NCBI RefSeq assembly: GCF_030272615.1
Contig: NC_081405.1
Location: 607,521,677-607,585,676, forward strand
Source: Cryptomeria japonica
Lineage: Eukaryota > Streptophyta > Pinopsida > Cupressales > Cupressaceae
Length of the DNA: 64,000 nt
Direction of reading: 5' to 3'
Position numbers and translations under genes: made by a program. How positions within the stretch are numbered: the stretch's first letter is position 1; each line of letters starts with the position of its first letter. The notes beneath the pieces are model-generated. The model was not told where the DNA came from and searched no databases. It saw nothing but the letters and a program-made list of their open reading frames with translations. Below, one piece after another: positions 24,872 to 35,959 of this stretch.

Positions 24872-26734
24872 CTAGGAAAAGTTAAAACTTTTCTCTATTA
24901 AAAACTTCTTTTCTTTTGGAGAAAAGTAGTTTGGTATTCTGTTTGCTGCTAGATAATTGACAATGTCTGCATACCAGGGTATATGTGTAGTGATAGAAAA
25001 CAAGTGTTCATCTGGGAGCTTATCATCAATGATCTCATGTTCAACAGGTGTAGCTGATTGGAGTCTTGATAAAAAGTCAGCTACAACATTAGCTCTCCCT
25101 GGTTTGTCAATTATGGAAATATCAAATTCTTGTAACAACAGGAGCCAACGTGCCAACCTACCAGAAATGGCAGGTTTGTTCATCAGATATTTGATTGCTG
25201 CATGGTCAGTATGGACGAATATCTGATAACCTGTGACATAATGTCTAAATTTATTCAAAGCATATACTACTGCAAACAACTCCTTTTCTGTGACAGTATA
25301 GTTGAGCTCAGGACCTTGAAGGTTCTTGCTGATAAAGTAAATAGCATGTTCAACTGAATTTTCTTTCTGATTCAGAACTGCTCCTATGCCAAAGTCAGAT
25401 GCATCAGCATGTATGTGAAAAGGCAAATTCCATTTTGGACCTTGAAGAATAGGGGCTTTAGTAAGCAAGTCTTTTAATTGCAGGAAGGATTTTTCATAGG
25501 GCTCTGTCCACTCAAATTGGGAATCCTTTGTTAACAGAGCATAAAGTGGACTGACAATTTTACTGAAGTCTTTTATAAACCTTCTATAATACCCTGCATG
25601 ACCAAGAAAACTTCTGACATCTTTCTGTTTTGCAGGAGTTTGTAAATTCTGAATTACTTCAATTTTAGCAGGGTCAACCTGAATTCCATTTTTTGAAACA
25701 TGATGACCTAGAACTATACCTTCTTCCATCATTAGAAAACACTTCTCACTGTTTAGAGACAAATTTTACTCTCTACATCTTTTCAATACTTTTTCTAAAT
25801 TTAGCAGTGCTTCTTCAAATGTGACTCCATAGGCAGTGAAATCATCCATGTAAATCTCCATACATTCATGAGATATATCAGCAAAGATACTAATTACTGC
25901 TCTTTGAAATGTTGCTGGCGCATTGCATAAGCCAAAAGGCAAGACTGAATAAGCAAATGTTCCCCATGGACAGGTAAAAGTGGTCTTATCTTGATCTTTA
26001 GCGGCTATTTTTATCTGATTGTATCCACTGTAACCATCCAAAAAGGAAAAATATCTTTTGCCAGACAGTGAGTCTAATACTTGATCTACAAAAGGTAGTG
26101 GAAAGTGATCTTTTTTAGTAGCATTGTTCAATTCTCTGTAATCGACACATACTCTCCATTTTCCACCTTTCTTGGAAACAATAACTAAGGGAGAAACCCA
26201 TTGACTATCAGAGATTGGATAAATAAAGCCAGCACCAAGCAATTTTTGAAGTTCACTTTTAACTATTTCCCTAAGTGCTAGATTTACTCTTCTTTGAGGT
26301 TGTCTAATTGGTGAACAATCTTCTTTGATATATATCCTATGAGTACAAACTCGAGGATCTATTCCTTGCATGTCCCCATATTCCCATGCAAAAGCTTTAT
26401 GCTGTTCTTGTAGCATCTTTAATAGGTCAACGTGTTGAGACCGTGACAGCTTATTATTGATATTCAAACAATGACCTTGAGACAATTCTATCTGTTCCGT
26501 GATATCACTCATAGAGTCTACAGGTAATGTTTGTATCTCTTGTGGAAGCAAATTATGAAAAATCGCTGGAAGTTTAGGCAGTGAATTTTCAGAATCTGAT
26601 TGCTGCAGGAAATATTGTAAATGAGTATCATTTGGTTCAGATGAACCACCTTTATCAAAGTTGTTTTGTAGAATTTGAAACAATAAGGCATCTTCACTCT
26701 GAAGTTGTGAGAATGGGTCATTTTGAATCATCAT
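24872..26734 (-). pseudogene. Reverse transcriptase and RNase H of the Athila-like gag-pol
   Basis: RT motifs appear in order: WRVCVDYRELN, HFPLPFVDQ, YSGYNQI, FGLCNAPATFQR and the catalytic YMDD (in MEIYMDDFTAYG), then LGHHVSKNGIQVD and FLGHAGYYRRFIKDF. RNase H follows (HADASDFGIGAVL, TVTEKELFAVV, HTDHAAIKYL). It copies element RNA into DNA and degrades the template. TAA at 25,768 interrupts it just after the catalytic region where Gln would fit, and TAA at 26,740 separates it from protease. There is no frameshift. The MDDF and LGH sequences are of the kind found in the Athila group. Confidence 0.92.
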
Positions 26735-26737
26735 TAA

Positions 26738-27793
26738 TTAAGCCAAGGAATTGGTTTCTTCAATTTCCTCCCCCACATCTAGCCAAACAGGTTGGGACAA
26801 ATCTGGCTGAGGTCTAGCAGGAGGATATAGAGCCAATTTCTTTGTGGACTGCCCATCAAAAATGGTCATATCTCCAGAATGGCATCCTATAAAAGCATCG
26901 ACAGTTGCTAACCATGGTCTACCAAGAATAACTGGATACCCTCCTAAAGTTGCCTTAACTGATAATATTGTGAAATCAACAGGGTACTCCCAAGATTCAA
27001 GAATGACAATTACATGTTTTACAATCCCATCAGACTTAAGTGTGGAACTGTTTGCAAGCTGCAGGACTGTGGGTGTAGACCTAATGTTTGAAATGTTCAG
27101 GGAGTCCATAGTATGCTTTGTCATGACATTAATGGCAGCACCTAAATCAATTAAAATATTTTTTAAAACTTGGCCATTTACATTTATCTGTACTACAGGA
27201 CTTCCAAGGTCAATATATTTTGGAATAACTACATTTCCCAACATTATATCAGCCAATTTTCCTAAGACATGAATCGTTTGAGGGTCCTTTTTCTTTCGTC
27301 TAGGCTTCTTTAAATAGGCTTCTTTAATAGCTTTTCCAAAAATAGGAATATCTTTAATAGCTTGAAATAAAGGAATTTGAATCTGCACATTTTTGAGCTG
27401 ATCCATAATGTCAAAAGTGGGTTGTTCCATGGGTTTATATGCAGTACTTTGCAACCTCTGAGGAAACGGTGGGTTATCCTGATTTTGCAGAATAGGCTCC
27501 TTAGGAACGATATCTATTATTAGCATGTGCTCAGTAGGAACAACAAGTGTAGTAGGTTCTTCATGGGGAGGATCTGATATTTCAGTAATCCGAAGCGGTT
27601 TTGGAGCAGGTAAAGTAGTTCCAGACCTCAAATGGATGTCATTAATGTTTAAGGCATAATCTTGATATTGGTTGGCTTCGGCAAGATACGCAGGCTGCTG
27701 AGGTTTATTATTGGGATTGGGCATTGGCTGGGCAGGCATAGGCGTTTGTTTTGGAGGTCCAGGGTTTGTGGCAATTACTGCAGGAGGCGGCAT
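26738..27793 (-). pseudogene. Protease region of the Athila-like gag-pol
   Basis: A proline-rich linker (PPPAVIATNPGPPKQ) leads to a retropepsin-like domain with the active-site motif ILIDLGAAINVM near the centre and VILGRPWLA downstream. DLGA rather than DSGA is typical of Athila-type elements. The domain would cleave the polyprotein. It is in frame with gag upstream and RT downstream; stops at 27,865 (TGA) and 26,740 (TAA) bound the open part. Confidence 0.85.
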
Positions 27794-27865
27794 AAGGGCT
27801 TGTGGTTGCGGTTGTGGAAGCTGCAGGAATCCAGAGGATTGGTTTTGCCATTGTTGAGGGCCTCA

Positions 27866-29137
27866 CCATTGAGAATTTTGCTGCCAATTTCTTGAAGGTG
27901 GGGTCCATTACCCCTCTGGCTGCTGCCATCCTCCTTGAGGGGGTTGCCATTGCTGGTTCTGATAATTAGGCCAATTTGGTTGAGGTGGGTTCCAGGATGG
28001 TGGTGGTCCATATGCATGTTGCCATTGATTATTATATCCAGAATAAGAATTACCAAAAGTTAAAGGGTCTTGAGGAATACCTTGTCTCTGGGCCCATGGT
28101 CTCCTTTGTGCAACAAAGAACACGTGATCATCATCTCCTTCTACTGGCTTAAAGTCAGTAGGTAGTTGTTTAGCTTCCAAATTAGCCACCATCTTGCATC
28201 TGCAATCACGCTTCTTTTGTCTGCAGTATGGACAAAACTCGGCCAAAACTGCGTCAGCCTCCTCATGTTTCTTTTGAGCTTGCATAGTGTCCAGTTGTGT
28301 AGCCATATTATTAATGATGTCCTGCTTGAAGTCAGATAGCAAATTTGTTATCTCTATTCAGGAAACTCCGCCAGAAGAAGACTTCCCTATTGTAGCATGA
28401 TGACCTCTACCTTTCTTAACTATTGCTCGAGAGTAGTTAAGACATATTTTCTTTATATCATCCCAAGGCACCTGGGTTATATCACCTCCTCCTATCAGGT
28501 CCAGGGCATCTATACAAGCATCACTGATTCCCTTTAGAAACAACAGTTTCTGAGAGTCCTCATTGAGAGTATGGTTTGAGTTCCTTTGTAGTGCAAACAA
28601 GAATCTAGAAATATAATCTTCCAGACTTTCATCCTCCTTCTGCTGAATTCAGAATATATCATCACCCTTGCTGGCGCTCTTACAATATTCCTTATACTTT
28701 TCAAAGAATTTTGTCTGCATGACCTCCCAACTATCAACTACACCTCTTCCCAGACTCATGAACCATCTGAGAGCTCCTTCCTTCAAGGTGGAAGGGAATA
28801 ACTTCAATTTATGAGCGTCTGTGTTGTAGTCATAACTGTGACAGAGGACATCAAATTCAAACAGAAAGGTTTCTGGGTCCTCTGTGACCAGGCCATAAAA
28901 CTTTGGAAGCAAAGAAGAGGGAATGTTTTTAAGATTGTCAGTATCTCCCTGGGGAACAATAGGAAACTCAAATGCAGGAGGCGGATTATTGGGTTGATTA
29001 TTTGCCATGTTTGGTTGCTGGAATAACAGAGCGAATGGATTTTCCTCAGGTTCGTTGTCAGTTGGATCAAATGGTAGTTCAATAAACAGATTTTCAGGGA
29101 TGAACCTTCCTAGTGCGTCTCTTCTTCTTCTATGCAT
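27866..29137 (-). pseudogene. Gag of the Athila-like element
   Basis: It starts at ATG 29,137 (MHRRRRDALGRF), about 100 bases after the primer site. A retrotransposon gag core follows: LPKFYGLVTEDPETFLFEF, LKLFPSTLKEGALRWFMSL and WEVMQTKFFEKY. A Cys-rich stretch (CPYCRQKKRDCRC) comes next, then a Gln/Pro/Trp-rich tail. Gag forms the particle that packages element RNA. TGA at 28,651, TGA at 28,360 and TAA at 27,910 interrupt it, all in one frame without indels, at sites where Arg (CGA) or Gln (CAA) would fit. A classic CCHC knuckle is not obvious. Confidence 0.88.
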
Positions 29138-29236
29138 GCAATATAATGAATGGTGGCTTGAAAAATCTAGAAAATTTTACTAACAAGCTAAACTAATGCC
29201 AAAAATGACTTCTGATAAACTCCTAGCTAGACGCCA

Positions 29237-29254
29237 TCCCCGGTAGCAGCGCCA
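29237..29254 (-). other. Primer-binding site of the Athila-like element
   Basis: On the minus strand, four bases after the 5' LTR end, the sequence reads TGGCGCTGCTACCGGGGA. From memory it matches the tRNA-Asp-type primer site common in Athila/Tat elements (TGGCGCC.TTGCCGGGGA), with changes that are mostly transitions. Confidence 0.7.
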
Positions 29255-29258
29255 AAAA

Positions 29259-30544
29259 TGATGGTTGCGCCCACAAAAGGATATGAAGATCACAGTAAAA
29301 ACCTTTCCTGGGAATTGGGCATTCCAACAGGTGACCATTATCTCTTTCTGTAGACGTTCATTTACTTGTCAAACTAGGGGACGTATACTTTAAATGGCAC
29401 AGCAAAATATATGCACTAGGAACTTATTTTGGTCAACTCTTAGCGGAAATACATACTGAAAAGAAATCCTACCTACGCTACAAGAAGGAAATGCAAAGCT
29501 TTTTAACTCAACTATGATTTGATTACGACAGAAACCATAATAAATACAACTGAAACACAAACTATGAACTGGCCTTATGCTGCAGGAACAGACATAGTGA
29601 TGGATTCCTTATGCTGCAGGAGCAATGTAAAGCTGAGTTTGTATAAAAACTTTAAAGATGAAAGAAAACTGAAGCTTAACGAGAAAGAACAACTAACTAA
29701 CTAGCTACAGATACCTACTAAGTGGGCCCCCTTAGCAAGCATCTCCTGATTACGTAGATATGAAACTCAGAACTTCATTGAACTTTATTCATAAAAACAG
29801 AATGATATACATTGTTTTGTTGATATGGAAACTAACAACAAACTCTGCTTCTGGTTAAATAGATTCTATATTTCATTATCATCTTGATTCTTACATGGCA
29901 TCTACTACTCTTATTCTATCCTTCTCTTGCCTCTCTCTCGTGCAGGAGGAGAAGCTTTATTTAAAAACAGGGGAGCAACTAACTAACTAACTCCATTAAA
30001 GAAAGACGTGGAAGTAAAACATATCCTCGAATCAAGGAACAAACTTCATAAGTGAGTTTATGCATTCAACCCGATCCAGAGAGAATCTAGCACTCCACTC
30101 TTTGTCATTAAAATTCTTTCCCATGATTTCAGTCAAAGAGTCTTTGTCGGACCTTCCTCGAAGTCGTGCAGGAAATGGACTTTACTGCAAGGCCGAGATT
30201 GGCTACGCTTGACTCGATTATTCTTCAACAACCTGCGAAACAAAAGGTAACAGGCAACAGAAAAGGCATATGGCACATACACGATATCCATTCATTAATC
30301 ACACATTTTAAATTTACTTCATCATTCAAAAACTGTATACGATATACCAGTCATTTTAGGGAGTCAACGGAGCAATAAATGCAATCAAGTCAGTCACAAA
30401 GAGCTGCAGGAATATAAAAGTCTCTTGCTACAAGATATCCCAAAAAGGTTTCACAAAGTCTGAACATCCATGAAATAACAAAAGTAAAGGCATTTAAAAG
30501 TTTTATCAAAACATCCAAATTATGAGCATATTTTAAGCTCATCA
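29259..30544 (-). repeat. 5' LTR of the Athila-like element
   Basis: It is 1,286 bp, identical in length to 20,006-21,291. It is followed by ctagg, the second copy of the target duplication, and then the continuation of ORF A in frame. Confidence 0.92.
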
Positions 30545-30549
30545 CTAGG

Positions 30550-33037
30550 GATAAAAGCCCATCCTTTGATGGATATTGCAGCCATGGTCATTTGTGCTGA
30601 TTTGTAGTCTAAGGACCCTCAATTCTTTGATTTTTATGCTTATTTGGTTGAGGTTTTGAATCATGGGTTAGAAAAGTTAAAGGGGGATGTCATAAATGTT
30701 CATTTCAAGCATTATTCCTTACTTATGCATATGCTATTGTATGTGGGCCAAGATGAAGGGTTATGGCTAGAAGAGTTATGTGTCAGGACATATGACAATG
30801 CTGGAATGAGAAAACCAGTGCAACTATGTGTTTCTTCATGGGACCAGAGGTATGTGAATAATCAATATTGGCATTTTAAGGAGTTCTTTGTCAAGCCATT
30901 ATATAGACTGTTGGGATGCTCGTGCGATCATGCCCTTGCACCAGAGGTTCAAAGATTCCTAAGACCAAAAGATTTCACTGAAGATCCCTCAATTAAACAC
31001 AATTGGGGAGATTGGTATTATTTTTTAGACTACACACAAGTAAGGGTATACGGATTCAAAGGGAGACCATACTTACTACCACTTACAGTCCCTAATAGAG
31101 TGGCTTGTCTGGAAATTGTGAGGCAACTGTCCATAGTGAGTACAAAACATCTGACAAGCCATGGAAAACAATCAATTGCACATGGGTTGTTAGTATTTTC
31201 AGATTTTATTGTGCAAAGTTCAAAGAGTTATGGCCTGCTGCAGACAAAATTGGATTATTCTGGCATGGCTATGGGGGATCCAAGGCCCAATTTGGATCCT
31301 GAAGGATAAATAAGGATAGCCCGGTCATCACAAAAGCTAAAGGCTGGAGAGCATAAATCTTACCTACCGGATGACCTCATTAAGAACATTGGCAGAGAAG
31401 AGGCCAGAGTGAAGTGAATAAAGTTTGAGAAAGCAATGCAGGCTTATAAATGGAAGCTTTTTAGAAGGAAAATGGATGAGAACATGCTACAAAAGATTGA
31501 AGACCCCTTGCAGTTGGCCAACAAACATGTGGAGCATGAATTGGAAATACTTGAGGGAGTCTCACCTCATGTTTTTAGGGATTACATTGATACTATTAGG
31601 AATATAGAGCCTTTGTCTCATATGTCTCTTGCCTCCACATCTGGCATCATTCCATTCACTCCTCAAGAGGATTACCCCCTTGGTTATGAAGAGGATACAC
31701 CGATAGCCTTGGCAATAGGACAACTGAATGTCCGAGAAGTGGCTGACATCAGATTCCCGGAGCATGAGGATTTCATTGCTGATAGTGACTTCATTGCTTC
31801 CAAGGAGTTCACCGCATTCCTCTATCAACACAAAGGATCTCAAATTAGGAATAACATGAGAAATAGTGAAGAAGAGCAACAAATTCAAAAGTTACAAGAG
31901 GAGATGGATCTTGTGATGAAATAAATGACACCTGAGAAGGGAAGATAGTTGCTTAAGGAAGCTGGTGTGCTATTATACTCTAGATGGGACATGAACTCTA
32001 CCGTTTTATTTGATGGATTCCTCAAGAGATAAGACCCAAGTAGGAAAATGATGCCAAAAGAGACTGATAAACTCTTTAGAGGATCAGGATATGATCTAGA
32101 TCAGACGACTCTTCTACAGTGAGCTATCTATCCCAAAGATAAAAGACCTATATTGGTTGATACAGAAGAAGCTTTTGGACATTTGATGGTGCAGCAGGTT
32201 GGAAAGACTAACCCTAGAACAACTGCCAAACTAAATTTGGATGTCGCTAAATTGAACCAAGATCTGATAGAATTTCTGGTCCGAGAAAATTCTACATACA
32301 AAAGCCTATATGAGAAAGTCGATGAAGAAAAATAGAGGCTGCAAGCAAGATTGCTTTAGATTGATATAGGTACCAGTCAAATAGGGATGACATACAATGT
32401 TGATAGAGATGCCATGGATGCCTTGACAGACACTATGTATTGGAGGAACAGGGCCGAAAAGACATCTCAAAAAGTAGAAAAGGTACAACAAAAGATGGAT
32501 AAGTTGATTCTAGAGATCATTGAACATAGGTTCATAAGTATGATGCAAGTTGCAAAAATCTATTGGAAAACATACACTGGAACAGTCAAAGCTTTGAAAG
32601 AGAATGAAAGGCTCAGGTCTCGGTTGGAAGGCATGATGAATGACAATAATTTGATGAATCCAGGTGAGAAAATTGAAGCCGAGGCTCACTTGAAGTCCCA
32701 TGATGAATTGGTAAATCAATTAAGGAAAGAGCTTCAGAGGTTGGATGATGGGAACACCCCTAGGGTGCCCTCTTTTTATAGTAATGGTGAGTTAGTATCA
32801 TTGGAATAGTGGAAACAAGAGTTTGGTGATGAGAAGAATCGAGCAGTAGTAGAGTTGGATCAGGATAAAGAATTGTCACTTTGTGTTAACAATATTCTAT
32901 CCAATCATTTCCAGATAGAAAGTGACATGAGGACACTAAACAATGATGTTCTAATGTATAAAGATGATAAGTACATTGAACACATAGGAATGCTGAACTT
33001 GTTTATCTTCTGTTTTGTTAACAAAAGTGCTAATTAA
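30550..33037 (+). pseudogene. ORF A, 3' part: unknown protein continuing in frame after the insertion
   Basis: This continues ORF A (830 codons) in one uninterrupted frame to TAA at 33,035. It includes a conserved-looking core (HYSLLMHMLLYVGQDEG, WVSSWDQ-like, HNWGDWYYFLDYTQVRVYGF, GRPYLLPLTVPN), a middle part (DLIKNIGREEARVK, YIDTIRNIEPLSHMSL) and a C-terminal Lys/Glu-rich probable coiled coil (EKTSQKVEKVQQKMDKL, NERLRSRLEGMM). Ten nonsense codons lie at 30,605, 31,307, 31,415, 31,922, 31,946, 32,030, 32,120, 32,333, 32,357 and 32,807. All are TAG, TAA or TGA at places where Gln, Arg or Trp would fit, with no frameshift. The spliced ORF would be 3,153 nt (1,050 residues). Product and family are unknown to me. 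Confidence 0.65.
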
Positions 33038-33455
33038 TATTTATGTGCTGAAAAGCCACGATGCTTGGTGACAATGTATACCCTCATATAAATGAGGGAA
33101 TTTTTGTAACAATAAGGATCATTAGAGAAGAAGTAGAATATAGCCTCAGGCCTACTATTGTACCATTTTGCGAACATACATAATATAATTAGTCATCTTT
33201 CTTTTGTGTATATGTTGTGGATTACTGCATCTTTCTATAGGCAGTTTCTTGTGATATTATCTATAGGAGATAAGGTTACTTGTGTTCTTCCAGTAAAACT
33301 TTGTGTTTCATATTGTGGATTTGAATAAAAGATTTACTTGCGAATATAGTTTTCTATATAGTGCGCCTACATATTATCTCAACCATGGTGCGCCTGCATA
33401 TGTATATAGTTTTGTTTATAGGTGGAAAGCCTGAGGTTCAATGTCGAACTTGGTT
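33038..33455. other. 3' flank of ORF A
   Basis: This is non-coding. It contains a TATA-like catataaatgaggg near 33,092 and an AATAAA-like gaataaaa near 33,323, which could serve as a poly(A) signal for ORF A. Neither can be confirmed from sequence. Confidence 0.3.
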
Positions 33456-33480
33456 CCTCTGATACCATATGTAATATTCC
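33456..33480 (-). other. Primer-site-like sequence beside a possible LTR edge
   Basis: On the minus strand the sequence reads ...ggaatattaca, then TA, then TGGTATCAGAGG. The latter resembles the tRNA-Met primer site, and the former ends in CA like an LTR. A minus-sense LTR element would have its 5' LTR starting at 33,470 and extending right. No matching second LTR was found, so this is probably a fragment or chance. Confidence 0.35.
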
Positions 33481-34190
33481 ATTAATTCTATACTTAAAGA
33501 AAATAAATTGTGATCTATATTAAGATAAAAAATTGAGCATTTCAAAATAAAACATAACTAAATTAGTTGAAGGAGAAAACTAACTAAATGTTCTTCAACA
33601 TAATAAGAATCTAACTAATTTATCTAAAAGGGAGGTAATCTTTTAACGATAAAAAACATTAAACAAATATTATTAAGCTAATCAATATGAGAAAGGAATT
33701 CAAATGGAAAGTTTCATTTTTGAGGGAAGAGATAAAGGTTCAGAGGTTACAATTCAATTAACTTTCCAACTAAAACTTTTTGTATCAAGCCTCGACATAG
33801 TTTGGAATAGGGAGAGAATCACCAAGGGCTTCTCCATTCAATCATAGAATTGTCAGTCTCCCATGCCCCTTCCAATTGGAAGATATCCAACCCTTCATGA
33901 GGGTGCATTCTAAGGATTGGGTCTCTTTTACATCTGGCCATCTGATCTTGGTGTTCAAAACCTACATGCAACTAGTCAGTCACATACTAGAGGTAATCCC
34001 TAACTACTATGACCATCTGACTAGTAGGTGTATCTAGTTCATGTGATCTAACAATCACTTAGATAAAGCATCACCATCTTGAACAAGGTTTTAACATTGC
34101 AAGCACCAATGCGTTGTTAGTGTTCACCTCCCTTTCTTGACTTGTACATCCAATTCTTGAGCTCAACAAACTCACTAGTTACCAACCATC
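33481..34190. other. AT-rich sequence, nothing recognised
   Basis: If the primer-site-like motif at 33,456 is real, this would be decayed LTR sequence. No genes or motifs were seen. Confidence 0.3.
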
Positions 34191-34202
34191 TAAAAAAGCC
34201 AT

Positions 34203-34515
34203 CTGCTTAATGTGTACTAACAATAATGGTTATTAACGATCATCATATGATAAATAGCATACACTTGAGCCAACTAACTCACTAGTTTACTAACCAACTA
34301 TCTAGCGAACTGCTTAATGTCTACTAAGAATAACAGTCATAAATGACCATCATAAGATAATTAACATACACTTGAGTCAGTTGATTCATTGGTTACAAAA
34401 CTTCTAGGTTTAGCAGATCCAATTCGTTACATAACAGTTTCATGTCTACTGACATTAACAGTTTACAAGGACCTTCATGAGATTGTGACATAACCTAACA
34501 AGCCAACTGCTACAA
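34203..34515. repeat. Imperfect tandem repeat, period about 107 bp
   Basis: The block ctgcttaatgt.tactaa...acacttgag.ca at 34,203 recurs at 34,310. A more decayed third unit starts near 34,430 (tcatgtctactgacattaac). Substitutions are scattered and there is no coding signal. Confidence 0.6.
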
Positions 34516-35140
34516 ATCCCCTATCTCTAACAAGCTTCAACTATCATCATGGAATTAAACCTAATACAACATTGGCTCCCTTATTTAGCTAAATTAACAC
34601 ATCATATTATGACTCAACAAAAAATACGGTTCTAATATATTTTTTCTTTCTTTCTATATTCCCAAAAGTATGCATCTAATTGATGATAAGAATCCTTCTT
34701 TAGGTCTTGCAACCATGGAGACTAATATAATCTGATTATAACTGATGTGTATTGATTCCAAGATGAACCATATTCGGTTGAACTATGAGTTAAGAGTAGA
34801 AAAAAAATAAACATAGAATAGCTGCAAAATATAGCAAGGTATTGTGACTATAAGATAGAAACCATCCTAAGAGCCTCCAATATATCAAAAGTTGAGACAG
34901 TAGCAAGCTTACTGTACAAAGATAGTGATCACTATAAAGTTGCAGTCAAGTTCAAAGCATTGATTTGTGGGAACAAAGGGTTTCATATGGGGATAGGGCA
35001 GTCACATGAAATATCATGACAGTCATAATCATAATCTAAAGAGTAGTCAAATCTTCAAGATAGATTGGTGATAGTGCAGTCATTCTGTTGAGCATCAAAT
35101 CTGAATTAAGTAAAATATCTTGATTTGAGAAATTAAATCA
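34516..35140. other. Unrecognised AT-rich sequence
   Basis: I see no gene, RNA or structured repeat here. Confidence 0.3.
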
Positions 35141-35932
35141 TAGAAGCCATCTCTCTTTGGAAGAAATCATCATTTTCATTGATACCATAATAGCCCATAA
35201 GTTATCGAACAAGTCTAAAAGCATTCTATCAAAGTATCTAAGATTCAAACAGTATCGATGAGACCCAGCGATGTCTCATCAATATAAAAGGGGCATCGAA
35301 GAAAGCAAACACCGATGAACTTTAGAAAGGACTCATCGAAGATAGTAACTCCATCGATAAAAGATATCAAGGAAAGTGGAGATGGTTCTCATCGACAAGA
35401 AAAGGTCTTCGAGGATATAACACTATCGGTGCAAAAGGACTCACCGAAAGGGATGGTCCCACCAACAAAAGGTATCAAAGAAAGTAGAGGTGGCCCCCAC
35501 CAATGAGAAAAGGATTTCGAAGAAACAATATCATCGATGCAAGATAAAGAAGATTCACTGAAAGAAGCATTCTCATCAAAAAAGTGATATCGATAAAACA
35601 GAAGAAAACTAAATCGATGAATGATATCGATAAGGATATGAGTTTTTATGGGAGGACAAAAGAAGTCACCGAAGTCCAAAGTCTCTTTGACATGAAACCC
35701 GACGGACAGCAAAAAGATTTCAATGAGAATATGAGTTTCAAGGAGACTAATAGGCATGTCTCTGATACACATGGTTTCATCGATAGAAGCCATCTCTCTT
35801 TGGAAGAAATCATCATTTTCATTCATATCGTAATAACCCATAAGCTATCGAACAAGTCTAAAAGCATTCTATCAAAGTATCTAAGATTCAAACAATATCA
35901 ATGAGACCCATCAATGTCTCATCAATATAAAA
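35141..35932. repeat. ATCGAT-rich minisatellite block with 149-bp flanking direct repeats
   Basis: Bases 35,141-35,289 (tagaagccatctctctttgg ... atcaatataaaa) recur at 35,784-35,932. Between them are about three units of 109-111 bp beginning aaaaggactcaccgaa or a variant (35,326, 35,435, 35,546). The unit matches the block at 18,241-19,060. The two blocks lie in the same orientation on either side of ORF A. Confidence 0.65.
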
Positions 35933-35959
35933 ATGAATCCACTATGAAATGGCATAAGA

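Larger units (their letters stand above)
20006..30544 (-). mobile_element. Ty3/gypsy LTR retrotransposon, Athila-like, complete but mutated
   Basis: The element is 10,539 bp with two 1,286-bp LTRs starting TGATG and ending CATCA, flanked by the 5-bp duplication ctagg (20,001-20,005 and 30,545-30,549). On the minus strand the order is 5' LTR, primer site, gag-protease-RT-RNase H-integrase in one frame, a non-coding gap, an extra ORF, polypurine tract and 3' LTR. The RT and protease motifs (MDDF.., IDLGA) and a tRNA-Asp-type primer site fit the Athila lineage. By eye the LTRs differ at about 33 of 1,286 positions (2.6%), about 30 of them transitions, so insertion is fairly recent on a plant scale. 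Nine nonsense codons and one frameshift make it non-functional. Confidence 0.9.

Noticed and set aside
24957-25226. Plus-strand frame opposite the RNase H region
   Set aside because: It is the complement of a conserved RT/RNase H coding region.
26844-27272. 142-codon plus-strand frame opposite the protease
   Set aside because: It lies antisense to the protease motif IDLGA and shows no domain of its own.
19416-32809. Alternative genetic code or stop readthrough explaining TAG/TAA/TGA in ORF A
   Set aside because: All three stops occur, sense CAG, CAA and CGA codons are also used, and the same pattern is seen in dead transposons; decay is simpler.
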